A stretch of DNA of 64,000 nt. Origin: Petrosia ficiformis (taxonomy: Eukaryota; Porifera; Demospongiae; Haplosclerida; Petrosiidae). Below the pieces are notes generated by a model. The model ran no database searches. It saw only the letters and a program-made list of their open reading frames with translations, and had not been told where the DNA came from. The first letter of the stretch is position 1, and each line of letters opens with the position of its first letter. The stretch spans positions 14,916,615 through 14,980,614 of the forward strand of contig OX345636.1 of the NCBI GenBank assembly GCA_947044365.1, in the 5' to 3' direction. Both the position numbers and the translations under genes were made by a program. This document shows positions 56,401 to 64,000 of the stretch, piece after piece.

Positions 56401-58681
56401 ATGTTGTCAGCAGAAAGAACCAAGATTTTAATAATTGCCCATATTCAAATGATTGATCTTTGTTATATATTATGGTCTAATCATTGTTTTTATTACCACT
56501 CTGCTGTTCTGAACTTGAATAGATAATTTATTTTTTTGTATACAAGTCACATGACCTTTGGGCTCAATAACACTCAAAACGTTCATCTGTCACAATTGGT
56601 CTTCTTCATCAAATTATAGTGTGATGAACCTGAACCCCAACACTATCTTTACATGTACATGAATGTAAAAAAGTGAAACAAAGATTCACAACTATGCTTA
56701 ATAGCTGTGAAACAGGCATCACCTTCATCAATAAAGTTTGCACAGTCATCATTTACAGAGCGCATGTACCTAAGTAATCAGTAATCCTAAAATGATTTGG
56801 TGGATACTTCTGGGTGTATATACATGTAGTTCTTGATCGCTTCGGTGGGCTTTGACTATGAATTTAGCAACCAGTTTTTTTTAAAACTTCTGGAGATTAA
56901 ACTTCTAAAATGCTTTCAGGGCACTAGTCATTCTCATGAGATACTGTATTTCTTTCAGAAAGCCAATCAGTAAAGATAAACATCATTTGAGTGTTTATCT
57001 GATACACCCCTTGTGGTCATGTTCAATATATTAGTAGTAAACTATGAGTACAACTATAATGTATTAATGTACATGTACATGTGTACATGAAAATTCGAAG
57101 TAAAATTCCCAGTCCATGTACATGTACATGTACAATACAATTGCATTTCGGTATACAATGTACTGTGCAGGGAGATTGTATAATTATACACTTACACGTA
57201 TATTATATAATTATACATGACATGCATATGAACAATCAGCATGTACATGTGCAACACATGTACATGTACATGTATAATATGTAAACATTGTTTATGGGAT
57301 TTGAATTTTAAACAAAGAAAACCATTGATAAGCTTTAGACAATCACCATAGCAACAATGTTAATACATGTACATGTATGTACATAGAACATATGTATACA
57401 TATGCTCTTATCAGTGATCTTGTTACACAAGTACAATACCACATATGAAACTGTGAAAACCATATTCAAAACTTAAAGGCAGCTGGGCTTTTTAAGTTCA
57501 AGAGAAGATGTCTCTTGGCTTCATTTTTTTATCTTGGTTATTACAAATGCACAAGTGTGGAGACAAATTGCTTTAACAGCTGCTCCAGTACATGTATAAC
57601 TAAATAATGATAATAACAAAATAAAGTCTGTTAGTATTACCATTGACCTCAAAATTAGGGTGTGATGTGTACATGTATATGTAGCGTATAGTTTAATGTA
57701 ATAAGGACGATACATAAGAATAAAATAACACCGTTAACTATTTGAATTTTAAAATCTAACCAGACAAAAGTATACTCTTCAAACTGAATTGAAATACATT
57801 GTAACATGAAGTATTTGTATTTGACCTCAAGCCTGCTTGAACCATTCAATACCAGATATCAACTTCATAGTTGAACAGCCACTTTCAGCTTTATACTGTA
57901 CATGTACATGTATATTATTGAGCAAGACTACATGGAAACCAAGTTGCGTATGTACAAGACCTTTTATGAGCAATCATAATATCAGTATGTTTGCCTAACA
58001 ATTTTTCATGATAGATACATGTAAGCAGAACTGGTCATCCTCAACTATTGTGGATAGAACGTACCCTGATATATACATGTACATGTGTCATGTGATGTTA
58101 ATAAAACAAGTGTATATAGACATCCCTATATTTGCTTTGTGATGACTATGTATTAAGCATTGCTGATGGCACTAGTGTCTCTACCTTTCTGTGTACTCGA
58201 AAGCTGGGGCCTGAAGAAGTAAGTGTTAGCCTGATTGCAGTCTAAATACACAGATCTTTGATGAACTGACTGAAGTACTCCTTCAAGGTTCTAAATGATG
58301 ACTTCCTCGTGTCTGAAACTCAACAACTTATCATACTTACTTGTTAAAGATTCTTGCATAATATTTATACTGTATATACAACAGTTATCAGCAGTTTTAC
58401 ATCCTTTCTGAAGCTTCTTTTACGTGCCACGCCCATTAATTGACCGAGCCCCCGGGAATGACACAACTTCCTTAACTACGTATACAACACATAGTCGCAT
58501 ACATTAAACCCCGTGGAAAGCAATTATAGGCCATAAAAATCACTGAAAAATCATTATACAGTACAGTAATTACTCAGTACATGTAGTTTCATATCACACT
58601 CAATTCAACATCACAGTAGTGAGACAGTTACTATTTTATTGACATACATGTACATGTATACATACCTACACGTTCTTTCAT
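47901..58681 (-). CDS. Gene C: unrecognised proline/serine-rich, mostly disordered protein
   Basis: Minus-strand model with eight exons: 58666-58681, 55354-55608, 53876-53921, 52548-52614, 51714-52082, 50222-50767, 48889-48954, 47901-48029. Sum 1494 nt, 497 residues, all phases consistent. The N-terminal part (residues 6-90) is Met/Gln/His-rich and ends in a short helix LQEQLANMRLQSQ. The middle is Pro/Ser/Thr-rich with basic patches (KRKKN, LLRRPRVPRKRTKTRTS). The C-terminus is the most gene-like: RLRLTEAISKSILE, then LPAEWQKFAYGQTDDQKDLT and ARNFMRCRPRVLQFE. I recognise no family; a scaffold or nuclear or centrosomal protein is possible but unsupported. The first exon (MKERV) is a 16-nt guess based on a start codon, donor GTATGT and phase. 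Confidence 0.55.
48030..48885. other. Gene C intron rich in TACATGTA palindromes
   Basis: AT-rich intron with many GTACATGTAC words and an imperfect CAGTAATTACTCAGTAGT inverted tract near 48450-48600. No exon or RNA gene seen. Confidence 0.4.
49002..49058 (-). mobile_element. tRNA-derived SINE, 3'-tail fragment
   Basis: ATACATGATGTTACAGGAGA followed by TGTAGAAAGAAAGAAAGAAAG and ACACCTGAGGCAATGG. Identical in order to the tail of the complete copies; head missing. Confidence 0.7.
49112..49294. mobile_element. Large foldback element, nearly perfect hairpin
   Basis: About 90-bp arms: left AGAACACACTT ... TAATGTAGCACGAGGGTGGG TCAATAAAGGTC; right GACCTTTATTGACCGCCCAA GTGCTACATT ... AAGTGTGTTCT. 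The centre is GCACGAGCCGAAGGCGAGTGC. A diverged relative is at 49560-49740. No coding capacity. Confidence 0.85.
49560..49740. mobile_element. Diverged relative of the 49112-49294 foldback
   Basis: Left arm GAAGGTGGGCCAATAAAGGT, right arm ATAGCTTTATTGGCCCCACC, around ATTACATA..TATGTAAT. Same layout as the first element with many substitutions. Confidence 0.7.
50018..50173. mobile_element. Short hAT-like MITE
   Basis: Termini CAGTGGTATGGAAAC and GTTTCCATACCCCTG; flanking 8-mers TGTACATG and TGTTCATG differ at one base. A relative without clear target duplication is at 55053-55210. Confidence 0.75.
50913..51345 (+). mobile_element. GGCCCGTAGGGCC-end family, variant 1, full length
   Basis: Starts TATGGCCCGTAGGGCCATCC and contains GTATACGTAGTTAAGGAAGT, GCGCGGTCAATTAATGGGCG and GCAATCATAGGGATAC. 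In a gene C intron, directly upstream (minus sense) of exon 50222-50767. Confidence 0.85.
51418..51661. repeat. TIR repeat related to the sequence at 63830-63990
   Basis: Left GGGGTTTATACAGGAT and right, in reverse complement, GAGGTTTCATACAGTGG. Shares AAGTAAATTTGGTCT and a G run followed by CCCACTGTAT with the segment near the right edge of the window. Confidence 0.6.
52689..52850 (-). mobile_element. tRNA-derived SINE, complete copy
   Basis: The head at 52774-52845 folds as a 72-nt cloverleaf on the minus strand: acceptor GCCTTGG with CTGAGGC, D arm GCTC..GAGC, anticodon arm TCTGT-CCGGAGT-ACAGA and T loop TTTGAAT. Pol III box A (TAGCTCAGTTAATAGAGC) and box B (GGTTTGAATCC) are present. After it come ACTCTCATTTTCATTTTTCC, ATTGCCTCAGGTGTC, a (CTTT)n run and ACATCTTCGATAACATC. 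Same structure as 54131-54282. Confidence 0.85.
53028..53085 (-). mobile_element. tRNA-derived SINE, 3'-tail fragment
   Basis: GTACATGATGTTATCAGAGA, then TGTAGAAAGAAAGAAAGAAAG and ACACCTGAGGCAAT. Head missing. Confidence 0.7.
53297..53745 (+). mobile_element. GGCCCGTAGGGCC-end family, variant 1, with (TA)n expansion
   Basis: Left end ATGGCCCGTAGGGCGATTCC, a TA run at about 53366-53400, then GCGTTGTATACGTAGTTAAG and the right end CAGTCATAGGGATACTTTTT. In a gene C intron. Confidence 0.85.
54131..54282 (+). mobile_element. tRNA-derived SINE, complete copy
   Basis: The plus-strand head has box A TTGCTCAGTTGGTAGAGC and a perfect box B GGTTCGAATCC at 54189-54199. The anticodon arm is identical to that of the 52689-52850 copy. 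The tail CCATTGCCTCAGGTGTCTTT (CTTT)n ACATCTCCGATAACATGATG follows. Confidence 0.85.
54334..54860. mobile_element. hAT-type MITE, TAGGGGTGGGCGGTAT ends
   Basis: Termini TAGGGGTGGGCGGTAT and ATACCGCTCACCCCTA are inverted. Perfect 8-bp duplication GGTTGGAA at 54326-54333 and 54861-54868. The interior resembles the element at 62913-63400 in inverted order. Confidence 0.9.
55053..55210. mobile_element. Diverged relative of the 50018-50173 MITE
   Basis: CAGTGGCATGGAAACAGCTA at the left and CCACACCCCTG at the right. Internal words GTGAATGTCCGATAAATTGA and GAACTGTATACAAAT are shared with the first copy. Confidence 0.6.
55620..58100. other. Gene C intron (or upstream sequence), one unexplained open stretch
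   Basis: Between the last two proposed exons of gene C. It is rich in ACATGTAC words. A minus-strand stretch at 56174-56383 (FAFGDFPFPVHDILRVEREL, then FIDSGDTSFVVHQLKRRNI and a stop) looks more protein-like than its neighbours. It has no clear splice partner and may be a fragment of an unknown gene. Otherwise no feature is supported. Confidence 0.35.
58105..58538 (-). mobile_element. GGCCCGTAGGGCC-end family, variant 2
   Basis: GTGTATATAGACATCCCTAT, GCTGATGGCACTAGTGTC, ACTCCTTCAAGGTTCTAAAT, CCATTAATTGACCGAGCC and GGAAAGCAATTATAGGCCAT. The terminal block is shortened, with the GGCCCTACGG half lost. Confidence 0.75.
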
Positions 58682-59056
58682 TGTTAAAAAATAAAGTTAT
58701 TATACATGTACAAATACGATAATAAGGTTGTACAGTATAATAGCCAATGAATCCCTAACTCAGCACATACATGTACACTGTACATGTACATGCTGTATGG
58801 TTAATTATAATTATCACTATGTACATGTACATGTATTCAAAAATGACAACAACCTCAATATACACATTTGTGGTACATAACACGGACCCTCCCTAGTTCA
58901 TGGGTTGGGAAGAATTATACAGATTAATTCATTAATTATCATTTCACACACAGTGTAGTTTTCACTACTGATATTCTTATTTTAATGTATATTATAAAAA
59001 CCAAAAAATTAATACATGTAGGATGGAATGTACTTAAGAAAATTAACATACAACAA

Positions 59057-59155
59057 CCTTACATGTACATGTACATACATGTACATTTACATGTACATGT
59101 AAGGTTGTTGTATGTCAAGGTTGGTACATGTACATACATGTACATGTACCAACCT
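59057..59155. repeat. Palindromic cluster around TACATGTA
   Basis: CAACAACCTTACATGTACAT is repeated inverted as ATGTACATGTAAGGTTGTTG, followed by a second palindrome AAGGTTGGTACATGTACATA with its inverse. Two adjacent perfect hairpins; no coding capacity. Confidence 0.75.
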
Positions 59156-59589
59156 TGTTTTCCTCCCACCAAAATTTTGAATGCAAAAACTATATACATG
59201 TGTATATTGTAATTAATTATTAAAGTGAAAAATGCTGGTAGTATTGAAGCCACGGCCACAGAGCTATGACAACCATCAGCACTTCACAATCCTTTATGTA
59301 CATTTATCAACCATCAGTGCTTCACAATCCTTTATGTACATGTACATTTATACAGAACACGTTGTGGTGAATGCTTCAGTTTGGTTGTCATAACCAGCAT
59401 TTTCACTTTCCTCCTTTAAACTTATTAATCAGAATTTAGAATATAAATGTAATAGTTTAAAAGAGAACACTTGCATGTATACTAAGATGTATGGAATTAC
59501 AGTTAATACTTGTACATGACCTAGTAGGACATGTAGTCTATGATACAAACATTCCCCCCAGGAAAACAAAATCCTGTATGAACTATTAT

Positions 59590-60292
59590 ACATGTACATG
59601 TACTAGTAACAAGGAGCTAATGAACCTGTATAAAACCATGAACATACATTATACATGTATAATGTACTAGTAACAGGGAACTAATGAACCTGTATAAAAC
59701 CATGAACATACATTATACATGTATAATGTACTAGTAACAGGGAACTAATGAACCTGTATAAAACCATGAACATACATTATACATGTATATATAATGTACT
59801 AGTAACAGGGAACTAATGAACCTGTATAAAACCATGAACATACATTATACATGTATAATGTACTAGTAACAGGGAACTAATGAACCTGTATAAAACCATG
59901 AACATACATTATACATGTATATATAATGTACTAGTAACAGGGAACTAATGAACCTGTATAAAACCATGAACATACATTATACATGTATAATGTACTAGTA
60001 ACAGGGAACTAATGAACCTGTATAAAACCATGAACATACATTATACATGTATAATGTACTAGTAACAGGGAACTAATGAACCTGTATAAAACCATGAACA
60101 TACATTATACATGTATAATGTACTAGTAACAGGGAACTAATGAACCTGTATAAAACCATGAACATACATTATACATGTATATATAATGTACTAGTAACAG
60201 GGAACTAATGACCCTGTATAAAACCATGAACATACATTATACATGTACATGTATATATAATGTACTAGTAACAGGGAACTAATGAACCTCAT
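59590..60292. repeat. Minisatellite, 64-70-bp unit, about 10 copies
   Basis: Unit ACATACATTATACATGTATA ATGTACTAGTAACAGGGAAC TAATGAACCTGTATAAAACC ATGA. Some copies carry an extra ATATAT within the palindrome, giving 70 bp. Copies are nearly identical, so the array is young or homogenised. No CRISPR-like spacers. Confidence 0.95.
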
Positions 60293-61082
60293 ACCAGTAA
60301 CAGGAAACAAGTGAAATAGATATTCTAAATATTAATTGCATTATCTATTGGTGTGTCACATTCATTAAATACCACAAGCAGTTTCATTAATGTTTTCCTA
60401 AAAGCCATTTAATTTTTGAAAACAGCTGCAACAATTGGTTGTATATACAAGTACAAATGTACACACAGTGTTTCCTAGGGACCAACCTTAGAATACATTA
60501 ATACAAGTATGATCTTGGTAACCATTATCATGTATGTGGCTCCACACATGTACTTATACATGTACATATTGTGTATACATGTATGTACATGTATATCATA
60601 CATACGAGACAGAGGAAACCTGTGTACGACACATAATTTATTAGATTATCGTAAAATTAGTCGCAAGTTTAGACTACTGATGTATTCAAAACCTGTACAT
60701 ATACAAGTTTGCATGCCACAAAATTCTACTCAAACAATTAATACATTCCTAGTAGAATGTACTTGTATGTAAATGTGTTTATGTAAATGAGAACACCTGC
60801 ATGATGCCTGACGACTACATGTACACTGTACATGTACAGTACACACCACAGAATTCTGCTGAAACAGTACAACCCTGCATGTACTTGCCAGTTGTGTTTA
60901 CGTACATGTACATGATAACACCTGCATGATGCTGATGAGAAGGCCTGACTACATGTACATAGGCAAGTTCCCGTTAACCGAGAATAACAGGTGGTTATAA
61001 TTATTATTTGAATACTTTAAGCCTTCATTTAAATCATCACTACATGTACATAATTAACTATGGTTGCAATGTGACCTGTTTT

Positions 61083-61370
61083 TTATGGCCTGCAGAACTA
61101 TGCTACATGTATTATTGCTTCCATGGGTTGTATGTAATGTACACATACACATGTACATGTACAATGCTAAAAGAACATGCACTCAAGCTCAGCAGGAAGA
61201 AATCTTACATAGATCTTGAACTACATGTATATACATGTACATGTATGTGCTCTAGCTGGAGTATATTCCAAACAACGTTCTACAAGAATAGGCTGTTGGG
61301 TTTCATACTAAAGAGATCAGTCATGATTCAAAATGATAACACCAGAGAAATCATAGGGATACTTTTTCTC
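61083..61370 (+). mobile_element. GGCCCGTAGGGCC-end family, highly degraded copy
   Basis: TATGGCCTGCAGAACTATG, AAAAGAACATGCACTCAAGC, TCTACAAGAATAGGCTGTTG, CAGTCATGATTCAAAATGA and AATCATAGGGATACTTTTTC occur in the right order with deletions. Confidence 0.6.
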
Positions 61371-61389
61371 CAAACAAAAATCAAAATGC

Positions 61390-61851
61390 AATAATGATAC
61401 TAATGCTTACATTTGTACACAGGAATACATGTACATACATACTGTATACATGTTAATAGTGATACCAATGATACTAATGCTTACATTTGTACACAGGAAT
61501 ACATGTACATACATGTACATATTGTATACATGTTAATAGTGATACCAATGATACTAATGCTTACATTTGTACACAGGAATACATGTACATACATATTGTA
61601 TACATGTTAATAGTGATACCAATGATACTAATGCTTACATTTGTACACAGGAATACATGTACATACATACTGTATACATGTTAATAGTGATACCAATGAT
61701 ACTAATCCTTACATTTGTACACAGGAATACATGTACATACATATTGTATACATGTTAATAGTGATACCAATGATACTAATGCTTACATTTGTACACAGGA
61801 ATACATGTACATACATACTGTATACATGTTAATAGTGATACCAATGACACA
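61390..61851. repeat. Minisatellite, 74-80-bp unit, about 6 copies
   Basis: Unit GATACTAATGCTTACATTTG TACACAGGAATACATGTACA TACATACTGTATACATGTTA ATAGTGATACCAAT. One copy has an extra TACATG pair. The array makes overlapping ORFs with a repeated peptide (MYTGIHVHTYCIHVNSDTND) that have no protein support. Confidence 0.95.
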
Positions 61852-61860
61852 ATTATTAAT

Positions 61861-62197
61861 TAGGGCTGGAACAGATAGCCAATTACCCAGATAATTAATT
61901 ATCCATGAACTGACCATCCAGATCTGTTTCTTTGTATCCATTTGGACGTTCACAGAAACCAAACACGTGACATTGAAATTGCAATAAAATGGCGGTTGAT
62001 AAGTGTCTTGCTTCGTATTACCCACCAATGCTGCTTGTATAAACATCTATTGCAGTTTATTATATCAAAAGGGTGAGGTAATAATTTACATTTTAGTCCA
62101 AAAAAGTCATGAATTTTTTAGAACAATTATCTGTGTAACCGATCGTTATTGTGAACAGATATTCAGATAGTAAAAGACAGGATCCGTTCCAGCCCTA
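61861..62197. mobile_element. MITE with TAGGGCTGGAAC ends
   Basis: Left TAGGGCTGGAACAGATAGCC and right GATCCGTTCCAGCCCTA are inverted. The flanks are AT-rich and give no exact duplication. The terminus resembles hAT-type TAGGGNTG ends. Confidence 0.7.
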
Positions 62198-62912
62198 GTA
62201 ATTATCCATATATGTTGTTCTACGAAGAACAGCAAAGTAGGGGTGTGTATGTGTGTGTGGGCATGACAGGTTATTTATAATTTTGTTGCCACCTTCACTT
62301 AAACTGATTAACAGCATAATTAAGGTCATGTACTTTAACAGATATTTCTGCAACATAAACAGTTAAAGAATTGCTGCTTTATTGCTCACTCACAAGCTTT
62401 TGTGAGTCTTAAAGTGTGACTTCACTACAAATAATACCAGTCTATATGAATGATGACAATGGTGAAACAAAACAACTGAGACTACACTGTATAATTCTAT
62501 TTGACATTAGACTGGTACACTAGAGATACTCTAGACAGATATGATAATATCATTCTTACTGGCTATAAAAAATTTTGGATTTTACTTTTTCTGTGGTTGC
62601 TTTTGGAGCGATTTTAGAGTGAAACCACTTCAGGTACATGTATATACTGGATTATTCATTGTTTACACACTGTCATGTTGAAATGCTGAAATGTACAGAT
62701 TTCCCCTCCCGAGATAAAACACTCACAGTAACTATAAATAATACTTCTCACTAACAGTACATGTGTATTTGGAAAAGCAATGGAAAGAAAAAAAACATGT
62801 AGTACATTGTGTACATCTACATGTACATGTACATGTATATATAGCTACATATACATTAAGATTTGATTTTTCCAGGAAGGCAGCATGGCTCACCAACATT
62901 TCGAGTTGAAAC

Positions 62913-63400
62913 TCGGGCTGGGCAGTATACCGGTATTCTATATTCTTTCCTATACTGTGGTACGGCACTGCAAAATTTAGCATACAGAATACACATTTAA
63001 TTAAATATTTTACATGCCAGTGATGCCACACCCATACTTTCGAGTACGTGCCCAGCTGAAATATAGCGATTAAGACAACAATGGTATACATTACACAAAA
63101 GATGTTACATTTGTGTGTCGAGGAGTGGTAGACATTAAACAGAAGATGTTACATTGTGTGCTGAAGATTGTTACTGTTTTTGTGGTCATGCAAGTCAATT
63201 CATATAAACGACTTCTTGCTGAGCTAGTATGCCAAAAAGTAAGTTTTATAGATACACATGTAGGTCAGTATTGGGCATTGTTTGATGTCTACAAAACATT
63301 CGTGGGTATAACAAATTGTTGATCACGTGGTTAGTTGATATTTAGTTGTATTGTTATATTCTATTTGAAAATACCATGGTACTAATACCACCCAGCCCTA
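62913..63400. mobile_element. hAT-type MITE, TCGGGCTGGGCAGTAT ends
   Basis: Left TCGGGCTGGGCAGTATACCG, right AATACCACCCAGCCCTA. Perfect 8-bp duplication GTTGAAAC at 62905-62912 and 63401-63408. Internal sequence such as TATTCTATATTCTTTCCTAT relates it, inverted, to 54334-54860. Confidence 0.9.
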
Positions 63401-63409
63401 GTTGAAACC

Positions 63410-64000
63410 CCACATGTACATTGTACATTAAAGAGTGGTAGGGCAGATTTTCAAGACAAGACAAGAGGAGGTACAGTATTATGTATTACGTATGTCAGTT
63501 ATAGCCAAACACCTTCCTGGAACAAGCCCCAAGGAGTGATCAGTACACTCTAAGATAAGCAAGGTGTGATCTGCTAATGTGTTCACCAAATAGTCCCAAG
63601 TGCTTGTAATGATTGTGGTTTAGGATCAGCTGATTCTGAAAGTGGAGGAGTACCACAAAACCAACCCTCCAGCTGCACTTATTACACTTCTTAAGTGCTC
63701 ACTGTTGAGATGTAGATGTATTATTATAATTTAAAAAATACATGTAAGTACATGTAAAGGGATTTTTGTTTTGTTTGGGGAACATTCAATCATCCAAAAC
63801 ACATTACTCATTGGAGGTGTGGAGGTACAATGTATCTCCCTTCGGATGTTTCTTTTTCTAACCAAGGTCCTCTGACGTTACTTCTTTGAAATCAGAAGGC
63901 TTGTAGCTGAGATGTTACCATGAAGTAAATTTGGTCTGAAATCTGGGGGGGGGGGGGCAATCTACTCCCTCCCACTGTATAAAACCTTGAAGTACAGTAG
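63410..64000. other. Right edge, no gene seen
   Basis: No supported exon. A fragment from about 63830 to the end resembles the TIR repeat at 51418-51661 (GTAAATTTGGTCTGAAAT, a G run and CCCACTGTATAAAACC) and probably continues beyond the window. Confidence 0.45.

Noticed and set aside
59590..60292. CRISPR-like array
   Set aside because: Whole units repeat, including the part that would be spacer. The window is eukaryotic and there are no cas genes.
61413..61832. Four overlapping plus-strand ORFs with repeated peptides
   Set aside because: They are created by the 74-bp minisatellite; no start context, family or splice support.

Overview
The window is eukaryotic. It is AT-rich, its genes are split by introns with GT..AG borders, and it is heavily loaded with short DNA transposons. 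The protein content (a GABA-B-type receptor ectodomain, ZU5/death-domain proteins with sponge- or cnidarian-like helical modules, very short exons and introns) together with a dense TACATGTA-type palindromic simple sequence suggests an early-branching animal, most likely a demosponge of the Amphimedon type. That organism call is inference. I rebuilt gene models by hand from splice signals, reading-phase agreement and family resemblance. All convincing genes are on the minus strand.

Layout: (1) 150-9561, the 5' six exons of a class C GPCR/GABA-B-like receptor whose remaining exons run off the left edge. (2) 9.6-15 kb, a gene-poor interval of degenerate repeats. (3) 15.0-17.5 kb, a stack of nested transposons up to five levels deep, including a captured RecQ-helicase-like exon. 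(4) 17652-31116, gene A: two winged-helix-like domains, a coiled coil, a ZU5 domain, a beta-rich region and a C-terminal death domain. It carries a 2-bp deletion relative to its paralogue. (5) 32341-47269, gene B: three N-terminal death-fold domains, a helical module, a coiled coil, the same ZU5 core and an unrelated 182-residue C-terminus. (6) 47901-58681, gene C: an unrecognised, proline/serine-rich, largely disordered protein. (7) 58.7-64 kb, minisatellites and transposons with no supported gene.

Genes A and B are tandem paralogues. Exon lengths and phases of the shared core (12 exons from the end of the coiled coil to the 57-nt exon after the beta-rich region) match one for one, and the introns align too. 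The ends of the two proteins differ completely, so this looks like a duplicated core fitted with different sensor or effector modules. Several transposons sit in only one of the two copies, so they inserted after the duplication.

A repeat family with the end sequence TATGGCCCGTAGGGCCATCC occurs in about a dozen copies on both strands and comes in two internal variants sharing the same ends. hAT-type elements with 8-bp target duplications, Mutator-like elements with 9-bp duplications, TTAA-flanked piggyBac-like elements and a tRNA-derived SINE are also present. No CRISPR array, rRNA gene or prokaryotic operon is present.
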